Part shown: positions 34,951-45,095 of the stretch, piece after piece | Position numbering within the stretch: position 1 is the stretch's first letter | How the letters are laid out: the number at the start of each line of letters is the position of its first letter | Assembly (NCBI RefSeq): GCF_018614075.1 | Contig: NZ_JAGGOZ010000029.1 | Location: forward strand, 53,199-117,198 | DNA from: Streptomyces sp. ISL-94 | Lineage (GTDB): Bacteria; Actinomycetota; Actinomycetes; Streptomycetales; Streptomycetaceae | Direction of reading: 5' to 3' | Length of the DNA: 64,000 bases | The notes under the pieces: generated by a model | Seen by the model: the letters and a program-made list of their open reading frames with translations, nothing else | Told to the model about the DNA's origin: nothing | Database searches by the model: none | Program-made: the position numbers and the translations under genes

Positions 34951-36045
34951 TCAGGGCGCGGTGCTGCGGGTGGTGATCAGCTCGATCAACGCCGGCAGGC
35001 CGCCCTCTGCCATCGCCCGGCGCTGCCGGTCGGCCGGGGTGCCGTCGCGGAGCAGCCGATGGACCAGGGCGGTCACCTCGCGGGTGTCCCCGGCCTCCTC
35101 CAGAGCGCGCCGGATGTGTCCCATGAGCCGGGCCACGGCGTCACGGGCGCTCTGCCGCCCGCCTTCGCATCCCACCAGCGGGCCGTCCAGGCCGTACCGG
35201 GCAGCCTGCCAGGTCGCGGCATGCAGCAGTTCCTGGGGGCATTGCGGCAACGGCGCCCCGGACTTCGCCTCCTGAACGGCGGTGGCGACGAGCGCCCGTG
35301 CGACACCCGTGAACATCACCGCGTCGTCGGCCCGAAGCTGGACGTCGGCGCACCTGATCTCGACGGTCGGGTACTTCTCCGACAGCCTCGCCTGCCAGTA
35401 CAGCTGCCCCGTGTCCGCGATGACGCCCGATTCCACGAGCGCGGCCGCGCGGCGATCGTAGTCGGCGACACCGGCGAAGACCGGCGTGGGGCCGGTCACC
35501 GGCCAGCGTCCGAAGATGACGGTGCGCCAGCTCGCAAAGCCGGTGTCGCGCCCCTCCCACAGGGGGGAGTTCGCCGACATCGCCAGGAGGGTCGGGAGCC
35601 AGACGCGGATCCGGTTGAGCACCTCGACGCCCATCTCCCGGTCCGGGACCCCCGCATGGACGTGCATGCCGTTGATCAGCTGCTCGTCCACCAGACGCGG
35701 GGCTTGGCCGCGCATCCGCAGGTAGCGCGTTTTGGGCGTGACGGGTACGGGCGCGGCCTCCTTGACCGGCGCGGCCCCCGACAGGGCCGCCCGGCAGCCG
35801 GTCCGCTCGGCGGCGGAGCCGATGGCGTGCCGCAGGCGCAGCAGATGGCCTCCGATCTCGCCGAGCCCGGTACAGACCGGCGTGGCGATCTCGACCTGGG
35901 CCTGGAGAAGCTCGGTCTGGACTTCGTCCTCCTCGCTGACCGTATCCAGACCAGCGGCGGCGCGCACCGCGGCCATCCGGGGAACCGGGAGCCCGGTGTC
36001 CGGATCCACCAGCAGATATTCTTCCTCGACTCCGACAGTGATCAC
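34951..36045 (-). CDS. Carboxylate-amine ligase (GCS2/YbdK family)
   Basis: A 364-aa ATP-dependent ligase of the glutamate-cysteine ligase 2 family. It begins [20 protein letters not shown], the family start, and has [63 protein letters not shown] and [19 protein letters not shown]. YbdK-type enzymes join a carboxylate to an amine; only some make gamma-glutamylcysteine. The GTG at 36045 is chosen from the family start; the ribosome site is weak. It diverges from the amidotransferase gene, whose pathway needs a peptide-forming ligase, which may be this one. The window holds a second member at 47526-48650. Confidence 0.88.
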   Translation of the reverse strand: MITVGVEEEYLLVDPDTGLPVPRMAAVRAAAGLDTVSEEDEVQTELLQAQVEIATPVCTGLGEIGGHLLRLRHAIGSAAERTGCRAALSGAAPVKEAAPVPVTPKTRYLRMRGQAPRLVDEQLINGMHVHAGVPDREMGVEVLNRIRVWLPTLLAMSANSPLWEGRDTGFASWRTVIFGRWPVTGPTPVFAGVADYDRRAAALVESGVIADTGQLYWQARLSEKYPTVEIRCADVQLRADDAVMFTGVARALVATAVQEAKSGAPLPQCPQELLHAATWQAARYGLDGPLVGCEGGRQSARDAVARLMGHIRRALEEAGDTREVTALVHRLLRDGTPADRQRRAMAEGGLPALIELITTRSTAP

Positions 36046-36318
36046 CTGATCGAGTATTCCAGCCGGTGTCTGATGAGCGAGTTCTGCCCCTTCTTGAGAG
36101 TGGCGTGCGAACGAAGATCGAGTGCGTGCGCTTAAGGCGCTCGTGCGCGGGCAGCCGCCCAACATGTCGATCGTCTGTCCCGCCCGGGTCGCGGCCGTTC
36201 GCGACCCGGCGGGCAGCGCACGGGAGTGGAGATCCATGGTGGAGGAGGCCGGTGCCTGCATGAGACAGGCGCCCGCAGTGCGGCGGTCCCCGGACGCGAG
36301 CCGGCTGGGAGGTGCCGC

Positions 36319-38100
36319 ATGTGCGGCCTGAGCGGGGAAGTGCGCTTCGACGGCAGGCGGCCGGACATCGCCGCGGTCGAGCGCATGACCGATGAACTGG
36401 AGCAGCGGGGACCGGACGGCAGAGGCGTGTGGTCACAGGGGGCGGTGGCCCTCGGGCACCGCCGACTGAAGATCATCGACCTGTCGGAGAGCGCGGCCCA
36501 GCCGATGACCGACCCAGGGCTCGGTATCACGGGCGTCTTCAACGGGTGCATCTACAACTACCGGGACCTGCGCGGACGGCTCGAAGGGCTGGGGCACCGC
36601 TTCTTCTCCGGCTCCGACACCGAAGTGCTCCTCAAGGCCTACCGGCAGTGGGGCCCCGCGTGCGTCGAATTCTTCGCCGGAATGTTCGCCTTCGCGATCG
36701 TGGAGCACCACACCGGCCGCGTGGTGCTCGGCCGTGACCGGCTCGGCGTCAAGCCGCTGTACGTCACCCAGGACGGCGACCGGCTCCGCTTCGCCTCGTC
36801 CCTGCCCGCCCTGCTGGCGGGTGGCGGCGTCGACACGTCCCTCGACCCGGTGGCGCTCCACCAGTACCTGAGCTGGCACGGCACCGTGGCAGCGCCGCGG
36901 ACCGTACTGTCCGGCGCGCGCAAACTGCCGCAGGCGACCGTCCGCGTCGTCGAGCGCGACGGCACGCACCGCGACCACTGCTACTGGCAGCCGTCGTATA
37001 CCCGCCGCGCCGAGTTCGACCGCGATCCGGAGCGCTGGCGGGAGGCGGTGTACGAGGCCCTGCGCACGGCCGTGCGGCGCCGCACCGTTTCGGATGTGCC
37101 GGTGGGCGTCCTGCTGTCCGGGGGACTGGATTCGAGCCTGATCGTGGCGCTGCTGGCGGAAGAGGGGCAGAGCGACCTCGCGACCTTCGCGATGGGTTTC
37201 GAATCGGAGAGCGGGGAGGAGGGGGACGAGTTCCTGTACTCGGACCTGATCGCCAGGCGGTTCTCCACGGACCACCACCAGTTCATGATCCCGTCCGACC
37301 GGCTCCCCACCGCCCTGGAGGGGGCGATCGGCGCCATGAGCGAGCCGATGGTCAGCCATGACGCCGTGGCGTTCCACCTGCTGTCGGAGCAGGTCGCCAA
37401 GGACGTCAAGGTGGTGCTGTGCGGGCAGGGTGCCGACGAGGTGTTCGCGGGCTACCGCTGGTACCCCAGGATCGCCGCGGCCGCGCGGGCCGACGCGCCG
37501 GACGCGTACGCGGAGGCCTACTTCGACCGTACGCACGACGGCGTGACCGCCTTGCTGCATCCGGACGCGGCCCCCGGCCACGATGCCTCGCAGGAGTTCG
37601 TACGCGCCCACATGGCGGCCCCGGGCGCGGAGAGCGCACTCGATGCGGCCTTGCGCCTGGACGTCCACATGCTGATGACCGACGACCCGGTCAAACGCGT
37701 CGACAACATGACGATGGCCTGGGGCCTGGAGGCCCGGGTGCCCTTCCTCGACCACGAGCTCGTCGAACTGGCCGCCGCCTGCCCGCCGGAATTCAAGCTG
37801 GCCCAGGGCGGCAAGGGGGTGCTCAAGGACATCGGCCGGCAGATCCTGCCCCACAAGGTCGTCGACCGCCCCAAGGGCTACTTCCCGGTGCCCGCGGTCC
37901 GGCACATGGCCGAACCGGTGCTCAGGCGGGTGCGTGAGGCCCTGACCGCACCGGAGGCGCGCCACCGCGGCCTCTTCGACCAGGGCCGCGTGGCGGAGCT
38001 GCTGGCGGACCCCGCCGGGCACCGCACGAACCGCGGGGCCAGCACGTTGTGGCAGGTGGCCTCGCTGGAGATCTGGTTGCAGACCCACGGCATCACATGA
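36319..38100 (+). CDS. Asparagine synthase-type amidotransferase, N-acetylglutaminylglutamine-amide type
   Basis: A 593-aa class II glutamine amidotransferase/synthase. It starts [20 protein letters not shown] with nucleophile Cys2. The ATP-pyrophosphatase domain has [20 protein letters not shown] (SGGxDS) and [16 protein letters not shown]. The pattern is closest to the amidotransferase that makes the osmolyte N-acetylglutaminylglutamine amide (NAGGN). In known NAGGN operons a GNAT/ATP-grasp synthetase and an M42-type peptidase are neighbours. Here there is a GCS2 ligase divergent and an S9 peptidase overlapping by ATGA, so the product may differ. Confidence 0.87.
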   Translation: MCGLSGEVRFDGRRPDIAAVERMTDELEQRGPDGRGVWSQGAVALGHRRLKIIDLSESAAQPMTDPGLGITGVFNGCIYNYRDLRGRLEGLGHRFFSGSDTEVLLKAYRQWGPACVEFFAGMFAFAIVEHHTGRVVLGRDRLGVKPLYVTQDGDRLRFASSLPALLAGGGVDTSLDPVALHQYLSWHGTVAAPRTVLSGARKLPQATVRVVERDGTHRDHCYWQPSYTRRAEFDRDPERWREAVYEALRTAVRRRTVSDVPVGVLLSGGLDSSLIVALLAEEGQSDLATFAMGFESESGEEGDEFLYSDLIARRFSTDHHQFMIPSDRLPTALEGAIGAMSEPMVSHDAVAFHLLSEQVAKDVKVVLCGQGADEVFAGYRWYPRIAAAARADAPDAYAEAYFDRTHDGVTALLHPDAAPGHDASQEFVRAHMAAPGAESALDAALRLDVHMLMTDDPVKRVDNMTMAWGLEARVPFLDHELVELAAACPPEFKLAQGGKGVLKDIGRQILPHKVVDRPKGYFPVPAVRHMAEPVLRRVREALTAPEARHRGLFDQGRVAELLADPAGHRTNRGASTLWQVASLEIWLQTHGIT

Positions 38101-40514
38101 CACTGAACGGTGAGAGTCCCCGGAAGCCCTCGAAGAGGCCACATGCCCCTGGATCGCTCCGCACGCCAGCACCGCTTCCGGCCCGGCGCAGCGGCGCCGG
38201 GCCGGACCGGAGCGGATTGGACGATTCGGTTCCCCGGGCCCCGCGCGACGGGCCCGTGGGGTCATGGGCGCCCGCAGGACACCTCGCCGCGGGCCCCGCG
38301 CCGGGATCCGCGTCTCCACCGGACCCCGCGTCGGCTCCCGTCCCCGTCCACCTGGCCGACGCCGGTGCGGTGGACCCGCCGACGGTGCTCAGCGTCCACG
38401 GGTGCTGGTACCCGGCGGCCGACCCCACCGGTGACCACGTGGCCTTCATCTGCGACCGGGCCGGTGTGCCGCAGCTGTGGAGCGGACCTGCCGGAGGCGG
38501 TGACGAGGCCCACATCCTCGACGCCCGCCCCGATCCGGTGACCGAGGTGTCCTGGTCGCCCGACGGCCGATGGATCGCCTATACCGCGGCGCCGGGAGGC
38601 GGCGAGCACACCCGCGTCCTGGTGGTACGTCCGGACGGGACCGGCTGCCGGGTGCTGGCGGGTGCCGAGCCGGGAGCCTCCGCCCACCTGGGCTGCTGGA
38701 CCCGCGACGGAGCAGCGCTGGCCGTCACGGTCGCCCAGCCGTCCGCGGCGAACGGCGCCCACAGCGGCGCCGGACACCTGCCGCAGGACGCGGGCCCGGC
38801 CGGCCCCGGTGGTTTCTCCGGTGAGGTGTGGACGGAACGTGACGGCCACGCGACGCTGCTCCATCCGCCGGCCCGCGGAGCGGGTCCCGGCGCGGGCGGC
38901 GCGGCGTACGGGACAGGCCTGCCCGTCCTGGCACCGCCGGCCTCGGGAGCCGCCGCCCACGCGGGAGCAACGAGCGGGGGACCGGCCGGTGGGGCACTGG
39001 CCGGCGGAGGACTGCCCGGCGGAGGACTGCCCGACGGAGGACTGGCCGCCTACCTCCTCGACCCGGACGGCATCCGGGCACCCGTCCTGCTCTTCAGTGA
39101 AGCGGGGGCCGCCTCCCTGCGCGTGTGCGACGTCGGAGCCGGAGGCCGGTTCGCGCTGCTGCGCCGCGGACCGCGCGGGCGCAGGGAGGCCGTCCTGCTC
39201 GACACGTCTTCGGGTCATGCCACGGCCAGGCTGCCGGTCGCCGACGGCGATCCCTGGATCGGCCGGCTCTCCCCCGACTCGCGGGTCCTGTGGCTGCGCA
39301 GCGACGCGGACCGCGAGTTCGCCGCCCTCCTCAGGGCCCGGCTGGACCAGGACGGCGCCCTCCAGGAGCTTTCCGTGGCCGCCGAGCGGGAGGAGAGCGC
39401 GCTCGACCTGCTGAGCCTTCCCGACCACGGCCGGTGGGCCCTGCTGGCCTGGAACATGCAGGGCGCGAGCGAACTGGAGAGCGTGGGCCTGCCCGCCGCG
39501 CATTCGAACGAGCCGGTCGGCCCGCATCACCGCTCGGCCCTGCCGCACGAGGTGGTGACCCGCATGGCCCCGGTCGGGCGCGGCGGCCTGTTCGCCGCCC
39601 TGTCCGGCTCCCGGCGCAGGCCGGGTATCTGGGACCTGACCGGAGATTTCGGCCCGGTGCGCACCGGCTGGACCGCGAGCGACGAGGACGCGGCGCCACC
39701 AGGCCGGCCCCCGGTCAGCCCGGTTCCGCTGCGGTGCCGCGGCCGCGACGGACTGATGCTCGGCGGCTGGTACTACCGGGCACCGCAACGCGACCCCGGC
39801 AGGCCGGTCCCGTGCGTGATCCACCTGCACGGCGGCCCGGAGGAGCAGGAGCGACCGGTGTTCAGCCCGCTCTACCACGAACTGCTGGGCCGGGGCATGG
39901 ACGTGTTCGCCCCCGATGTCCGCGGCTCGTCCGGCTGGGGACGGTCCTTCGTGGACGCCGACCTCGGGACCGGCCGGTTCGCGGCGATCGACGACGTCGC
40001 GGACTGCGCCGCGCACGTGGTCTCCCTCGGGTACGCCGATCCGCTGCGGCTGGCCGTGATGGGCCGCTCGTACGGCGGCTACCTCACCATGGCCTCGCTG
40101 GTCTGGCACCCCGGCCTGTTCCGCACCGGCGTCGCCGTCTGCGGCATGTCGGACTTCGCCACGTTCTTCACCGGTACCGAGCCATGGATCGCCCAATCGG
40201 CTGCCGCAAAGTACGGCCACCCCGAGCGCGACCGGGACCTGCTGCGCGCCCTCTCCCCGATGAGCCGCATCGACCAGCTGCGTGCGCCCGTACTGGCGGT
40301 CCACGGCGAGCACGACACCAACGTGCCCCCGACGGAGTCGGAGCAGTTCGTCCGGGCCGCGCGCGAGCGCGGGGTGCCGGCTGAGCTGCTGACCTTGCGC
40401 GACGAGGGCCACGAGTTCCTGCGGGCGGACAACCGCCGCCTGTACCGGCGGGCCGCCGCCGACTGGCTGGAACAACACCTCGGCAGCGGCACGGCCTCCG
40501 GGCCTCCTGCATGA
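38097..40514 (+). CDS. S9 family peptidase coupled to the amidotransferase
   Basis: An 805-aa serine peptidase. The first 75 residues are Pro/Ala/Arg-rich and probably disordered. A beta-propeller follows (WYPAADPTGDHVAFICDRAG, VTEVSWSPDGRWIAYTAAPG). The catalytic domain has Ser658 in GRSYGG, Asp740 in HGEHDTNVP and His772 in DEGHEFL. A low-complexity insert (GGALAGGGLPGGGLPDGGLA) around residues 295-315 comes from a 15-bp tandem repeat. Its start overlaps the amidotransferase stop (ATGA at 38097-38100). It could trim or recycle the amidated peptide. No signal peptide is seen. Confidence 0.87.
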   Translation: MTLNGESPRKPSKRPHAPGSLRTPAPLPARRSGAGPDRSGLDDSVPRAPRDGPVGSWAPAGHLAAGPAPGSASPPDPASAPVPVHLADAGAVDPPTVLSVHGCWYPAADPTGDHVAFICDRAGVPQLWSGPAGGGDEAHILDARPDPVTEVSWSPDGRWIAYTAAPGGGEHTRVLVVRPDGTGCRVLAGAEPGASAHLGCWTRDGAALAVTVAQPSAANGAHSGAGHLPQDAGPAGPGGFSGEVWTERDGHATLLHPPARGAGPGAGGAAYGTGLPVLAPPASGAAAHAGATSGGPAGGALAGGGLPGGGLPDGGLAAYLLDPDGIRAPVLLFSEAGAASLRVCDVGAGGRFALLRRGPRGRREAVLLDTSSGHATARLPVADGDPWIGRLSPDSRVLWLRSDADREFAALLRARLDQDGALQELSVAAEREESALDLLSLPDHGRWALLAWNMQGASELESVGLPAAHSNEPVGPHHRSALPHEVVTRMAPVGRGGLFAALSGSRRRPGIWDLTGDFGPVRTGWTASDEDAAPPGRPPVSPVPLRCRGRDGLMLGGWYYRAPQRDPGRPVPCVIHLHGGPEEQERPVFSPLYHELLGRGMDVFAPDVRGSSGWGRSFVDADLGTGRFAAIDDVADCAAHVVSLGYADPLRLAVMGRSYGGYLTMASLVWHPGLFRTGVAVCGMSDFATFFTGTEPWIAQSAAAKYGHPERDRDLLRALSPMSRIDQLRAPVLAVHGEHDTNVPPTESEQFVRAARERGVPAELLTLRDEGHEFLRADNRRLYRRAAADWLEQHLGSGTASGPPA
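38994..39047 (+). repeat. 15-bp tandem repeat inside the S9 peptidase gene
   Basis: The unit GGCGGAGGACTGCCC is repeated about three and a half times with small changes, encoding a Gly-Gly-Leu-Pro type linker. It keeps the reading frame and lies in a loop region between propeller blades. Confidence 0.7.
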
Positions 40515-40529
40515 CCGTCGGGCCGGGAT

Positions 40530-41171
40530 GAACCGGCCGCCCTCCGCGCCGCCGGACCGCCTGTCCATCACGAACCGCGTCCGCGGGTACCGCCGACCGC
40601 CGGGGAGGCCGAGGAGACTCAGCGTCCCGGTGCTCGTGCCGAGGCCCTTCTGCGCGCGATCGGCGCCGGTGACGGCGCGTGCGCTCGCCATGACGGCCGG
40701 GTCCTCGTGGTGCGGGGGCGCCGGCGGGCCTGGTGCAGTTCCTCGAGCAGGTATCTCGTATGGGCCGACAGCGCTCCGATGGCCGCAGCACGGGACGGAT
40801 CCGAGCCGGCGGCGTGCGCGGTGAACCGGGCGCCGCGACCGACACGATGCCGGCCGCCGGCATGCAGTAGCCCGTGAGGAACCCCGCCGCGGGGCCGAAG
40901 GCCCGCGTGGCGAAGTGCGAGCTCCGCCGGCACGCGGGTATTTTGTGGCGAGCTCCGCGTAGGAAGCGGCGGTCAGGAGTGCCAGGAGCAGCGCCACGAC
41001 GAGGGGAACCCACACCGCGCCTCCCGACTTGGCGGCCACCTCGCCGATCAGTACGTACACGCCGGCGCCAAGAACGTCTCCGAGGATGAAGAAGTAGAGC
41101 AGGCGGGTGGTAAGGACCTTGCGCAGCGGTAGTGGTGCCCTGGTGCCGGAGGGACGGGACATGGGAGTCAT
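40530..41171 (-). pseudogene. APC-family amino acid permease remnant
   Basis: The first 80-odd codons from the ATG at 41171 encode a normal APC permease N-terminus: LRKVLTTRLLYFFILGDVLG, AGVYVLIGEVAAKSGG and VPLVVALLLALLTAASYAEL then ATKYPRAGGA. The frame is then lost near 40920. A second frame resumes family sequence (ATRAFGPAAGFLTGYCM), and another break follows. About 250 further bases have no recognisable permease sequence. A full permease needs about 480 codons, so most membrane segments are gone. Confidence 0.75.
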
Positions 41172-41638
41172 CTGTTCTGTCCTCGGGAGGTCTGGGACGG
41201 GTCGGGAGGGAACGGGACGGATACCGGTCGCGGCCGGAGCGGCGGACGGCTGCCCTGGGCGGACCCTTAATCTGCTCACCCAAGAAAACGGATCGAAACG
41301 GGCATTCGTACCAGCAAGAGCGCCCCGGAGGGGGCCGCCGCAGCCGCGAGGCGGGCTGGCCGGCGGGTCGAACGTCCCGACCTCATCCGAAGGAGCTGTT
41401 CGGGGACCAAGAAGAGGTTTCCTCCAGGGAAAGAGGCAGGGGCCTCGGCCGCATTCTCGACGCCCCTTTGTTCCCACCCCTATGAGGCTCTCGGCAGGCG
41501 CTCCTAGTGGCGTCATGGGGAGCCCGCACACTCTCCGGCCTCCAAGTGTGGTGGCACCACCCATGTGCGGCTGCCCGGGCGGTTTCTACGGTGTGGCGAC
41601 ACGGAAACGTCCCCGCCCCCCGTCCGGAAGTGGTACTC
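41172..41638. other. Intergenic region, 467 bp
   Basis: Upstream of the dead permease (left) and of the MHS transporter (right). I see no gene. It must hold the MHS transporter promoter, and perhaps the old permease promoter. Confidence 0.45.
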
Positions 41639-43024
41639 ATGCCCGCCTCGCCCACCGCTCCCCCAGCGCCCGGCAGCATCAAGCGCGTCGTCGCCGCCAG
41701 TCTCGTCGGGACCACCATCGAGTGGTACGACTTCTTCCTCTACGGCTCCGCCGCCGCTCTGGTGTTCAACAAGCTGTTCTTCCCGTCCAGTGACCCGCTG
41801 GTGGGCACCCTGCTCGCCTTTCTGACCTACGCCGTCGGCTTCGCCGCCCGGCCGCTGGGCGGGATCGTCTTCGGGCACTACGGCGACAGGATCGGCCGCA
41901 AGAAGCTCCTGGTGCTGAGCCTGCTGATGATGGGCGGCGCGACCTTCGCGATGGGCCTGCTGCCCACGCACGCCGCCATCGGAGCCGGCGCTCCGGTCCT
42001 GCTGACCGTGCTGCGCCTGGTCCAGGGCTTCGCGCTCGGCGGCGAGTGGGGCGGGGCGGTCCTCCTCGTCTCGGAGCACGGCGGGGACAAGCACCGCGGT
42101 TTCTGGGCCGCGTGGCCGCAGGCCGGCGCGCCCGGCGGCAACCTGCTCGCCACCGGTGTGCTGGCGCTGCTCGCCGCCGTGCAGTCCGACGCGGCGTTCC
42201 TCGCCTGGGGTTGGCGGATCCCGTTCCTGCTCTCCGGCGTGCTGGTCGTGTTCGGCCTGTGGATCCGGCTCTCCGTCTCGGAGTCCCCGGTCTTCCTCGA
42301 AGCCCAGCGCAGGGCGGCCGAAGACGCCGCGGCGGGCCTCAAGGAGAAGCCTCCCGTCGTCCAGGTGTTCCGCGACGGCTGGCGCCAGGTGCTCACCGCG
42401 ATCGGCACCCGGCTGGGCGAGAACATCTCGTACTACATCCTCACCGCCTTCCTGCTCGTCTACGTCACCTCCCACCTCAAACTCCCCAAGAGCGACGCGC
42501 TGAACGCCGTATTGATCGGCTCGGCCGTCCACTTCGTCGCCATCCCCCTGTGGGGCGCCCTCTCGGACCGCATCGGCCGCCGCCCGGTCACCCTGATCGG
42601 CGCCGTCGGGATGGCCGGCTGGGCCTTCGCCTTCTTCGCCCTGCTCGACACGAGGTCCTTCCCCGTCATCGCCCTCGCGGTCACCATCGGGCTCCTGCTG
42701 CACGGTGCGATGTACGGGCCCCAGGCGGCCTTCATCTCCGAGATGTTCGACACCAAGGTCCGCTACTCCGGCGCCTCGATGGGATCCCAGCTCGCCTCCA
42801 TCATCGGCGGTGCGCTCGCACCGATCATCGCCGTCGAACTCCTCAAGGACTACGGCTCGTCCGTGCCCGTATCGGTCTACCTCTGCCTCGCGGCGGTGGT
42901 CACCGCCCTGACCGTCCTGGTGGCCAGGGAGACCCGTGGGCGCGACCTGGCCCAGGACGGTCCGGTCGCCGCCGTACCGGCGCAGGCCCGCGGGCGGCAC
43001 GACTCCGTTCCGCTCGGCGGCTGA
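41639..43024 (+). CDS. MFS transporter, metabolite:H+ symporter (MHS) family
   Basis: A 461-aa 12-segment transporter. The start (KRVVAASLVGTTIEWYDFFL YG) is the MHS signature. Other motifs are GGIVFGHYGDRIGRKKLLVL (loop 2-3), RLVQGFALGGEWGGAVLLVS and LWGALSDRIGRRPVTLIGAV (loop 8-9). MHS proteins import organic acids or related metabolites with protons (shikimate, citrate, proline/betaine types). Position before a PucR regulator and an amidohydrolase suggests a nitrogen-containing substrate. The ATG at 41639 has GGAAGTGG upstream. Confidence 0.9.
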   Translation: MPASPTAPPAPGSIKRVVAASLVGTTIEWYDFFLYGSAAALVFNKLFFPSSDPLVGTLLAFLTYAVGFAARPLGGIVFGHYGDRIGRKKLLVLSLLMMGGATFAMGLLPTHAAIGAGAPVLLTVLRLVQGFALGGEWGGAVLLVSEHGGDKHRGFWAAWPQAGAPGGNLLATGVLALLAAVQSDAAFLAWGWRIPFLLSGVLVVFGLWIRLSVSESPVFLEAQRRAAEDAAAGLKEKPPVVQVFRDGWRQVLTAIGTRLGENISYYILTAFLLVYVTSHLKLPKSDALNAVLIGSAVHFVAIPLWGALSDRIGRRPVTLIGAVGMAGWAFAFFALLDTRSFPVIALAVTIGLLLHGAMYGPQAAFISEMFDTKVRYSGASMGSQLASIIGGALAPIIAVELLKDYGSSVPVSVYLCLAAVVTALTVLVARETRGRDLAQDGPVAAVPAQARGRHDSVPLGG

Positions 43025-43038
43025 ACGGACAACCGCCG

Positions 43039-43044
43039 TATGCT
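43039..43044 (+). promoter_or_regulatory. Putative -10 box for leaderless PucR-type gene
   Basis: TATGCT is 7 nt before a GTG at 43052. The ATG at 43040 lies inside this box and has no ribosome site, so the GTG is the better start. Confidence 0.55.
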
Positions 43045-43051
43045 CCCCACC

Positions 43052-44944
43052 GTGACAGCCACCGGCACCCCGCACACCCGGCCCGGCCCGCGGCGCCTCC
43101 TGGACCTGCTGGCCCAGGGGGCGCCCGCCGAGGAGTTCGCCCGTACCGCCGCCGAGGCCAAAGCGGCGGGTGCGTCTGCGAGTGAGCTGGCCGCGCTCGC
43201 CGAGGCCACCGAGGTGGCCCTGCGCATCCGCCGCACCCTCAGCCAGCACCGCCGCCGCGAAGCGCAGCTCACCGCGCTGTTCGACTCGGCCAGCGACTTG
43301 GCGGCCCTGCGCGATCTGGACGCCGTGCTACGGGCGATCGTGCACCGGGCGAAGATGCTGCTCGGCACCGACGTCACCTACCTGTCCCTCAACGACGAAG
43401 CCGTCGGCGACACGTACATGCGCGTCACCGACGGATCCGTCGCCGCCTCCTTCCAGCGGGTGCGGCTCGGCATGGGCGAAGGGCTCGGCGGCCTCGTCGC
43501 CCAGACCGCGCGCCCCTACGCCACCGGCGACTACCAGGCCGACGACCGCTTCCACCACACCGGCGCCATCGACAGCGCCGTACGGGACGAGGGGCTGCGG
43601 GCCATCCTGGGCGTACCCCTGCGCGTGGGCGCCCAGGTCATCGGGGTGCTGTACGCCGCCGACCGCACTCCGCGCGAGTTCACGCCCGAGGAGGTCGCCC
43701 TGCTCTCCTCCCTGGCCGACCACGCCGCCATCGCCATCGACGGCGCCCGGCTGCTGGAGGAGACGCGGACCGCGCTCGTCGACCTGGGCTCCGCCACCGC
43801 GACCATCCGGGCCCAGAGCGAGGCCCTGCACCGCGCCGAGCACGCCCACGACCAGTTGACCGACCTCGTGCTGCGCGGCGGCGACGCCGGCGGGGTGGCC
43901 GGCCGGCTCGCGGACCTCCTGGACGGCGGCATCCTGATCCACGACGCGGAGGGCGCCGAACTGGCCCGTACGGGGACACAGCCGCTGCCGCCGCCCGACG
44001 CGGCGGTCGCCGCCTCGCGGGCCGGCGGCCGGGCCGTGCCCCTGGACGGGGCATGGGTGTGCGCCGTGCTGGCCGGCCCCGAACTGCTCGGCAGCATCGT
44101 GCTGACCGGCCGCCCGGACCTCGCGGACGCCGACCGGCTGCTGTTCGAGCGCGCCGCTGTGGTCACCGCACTGCTGCTCCTGCTGCGCCGGTCGGTCGCC
44201 GAGACCGAGGACCGGGTCCGCGGGGAGCTGCTGAACGACCTGCTGTCGACCAGCGGGGACCCGGGCAGCCTGTCGGCGCGCGCCCGCAGGCTGGGCGTCG
44301 ATCTGGACCGCCCGTACGGGGTGTTCGTGGCGCACGGCGAGACGGCGGACCGGCAGCGGCTGCTGGCCGCGGCCACCCGCAGCGCCCGGGCGCGTGACGG
44401 CCTGGTGGGGCTCCACCACGGACAGGTGGTGGTCGTGGCGCCGGCCCGGGATCCGGGGGCGGCCGCCCATGCCCTGGCCGCCGAGCTCGGCCAGGCGGCG
44501 TCGGCCGAGGTCACCGTCGGCGCGGCCGGTCCCGTGTCGGGTCCGGCCGGCCTGCCGGCGGCGCACGCCGAGGCCCACCGCTGCCTGTCCGCGCTGCGCG
44601 CCCTGGGCCAGAGCGGCCGCGGCGGCGCCCTGGCCGACCTCGGCTTCGTCGGTGTACTCCTCGGCGACCAGGCCGGGGTGGCCGGATATGTACGCAGCAC
44701 GCTCGGCGCCGTACTGGACTACGACACCGCGCGCGGTACCGACCTGACGCGCACGCTGGAGGCGTACTTCGCCGAGGGCTCCAGCCTCACCAGGACGAAG
44801 GCGGTCCTGCACGTCCACGTGAACACCGTCGTCCAGCGCCTGGACCGGATCGGCCGGCTGCTGGGCCGGGACTGGAACGCGCCCGGCCGGGCGCTCGAAC
44901 TCCAGCTCGCGCTGCGCCTGCACCGGCTGGCCACGAGCCGCTGA
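43052..44944 (+). CDS. GAF domain / PucR-type helix-turn-helix regulator
   Basis: A 630-aa regulator. After a helical N-terminus (about 70 residues) comes a GAF domain (about 80-240: DLAALRDLDAVLRAIVHRAK, MGEGLGGLVAQTARPYATGD, AILGVPLRVGAQVIGVLYAA). A middle region resembles the PucR/CdaR sensor part. The C-terminus is the PucR HTH (LTRTLEAYFAEGSSLTRTKA, LHVHVNTVVQRLDRIGRLLG). Such proteins control catabolic genes in response to purine or other nitrogen metabolites. It lies between the MHS transporter and the amidohydrolase, which are likely targets. Confidence 0.87.
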   Translation: MTATGTPHTRPGPRRLLDLLAQGAPAEEFARTAAEAKAAGASASELAALAEATEVALRIRRTLSQHRRREAQLTALFDSASDLAALRDLDAVLRAIVHRAKMLLGTDVTYLSLNDEAVGDTYMRVTDGSVAASFQRVRLGMGEGLGGLVAQTARPYATGDYQADDRFHHTGAIDSAVRDEGLRAILGVPLRVGAQVIGVLYAADRTPREFTPEEVALLSSLADHAAIAIDGARLLEETRTALVDLGSATATIRAQSEALHRAEHAHDQLTDLVLRGGDAGGVAGRLADLLDGGILIHDAEGAELARTGTQPLPPPDAAVAASRAGGRAVPLDGAWVCAVLAGPELLGSIVLTGRPDLADADRLLFERAAVVTALLLLLRRSVAETEDRVRGELLNDLLSTSGDPGSLSARARRLGVDLDRPYGVFVAHGETADRQRLLAAATRSARARDGLVGLHHGQVVVVAPARDPGAAAHALAAELGQAASAEVTVGAAGPVSGPAGLPAAHAEAHRCLSALRALGQSGRGGALADLGFVGVLLGDQAGVAGYVRSTLGAVLDYDTARGTDLTRTLEAYFAEGSSLTRTKAVLHVHVNTVVQRLDRIGRLLGRDWNAPGRALELQLALRLHRLATSR

Positions 44945-45095
44945 AATTCCGCCAGTTCCACAAAATGTTGACGCGCCTCTATCGGAAAGCCCTTCGCCTG
45001 CCCGACGATCCCGGTATCCTCCCCCGCTCCCATCTGACGACCCGTCGGGGCAGGGAAGGGCGAACCGATCCGTGTTCGTTGGGAGGCACTACGTC

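Noticed and set aside
38262..41564. 1100-codon minus-strand frame across the S9 peptidase
   Set aside because: It is the complement of a clear S9 gene with catalytic triad. Its only real part is the APC permease remnant at its right end.
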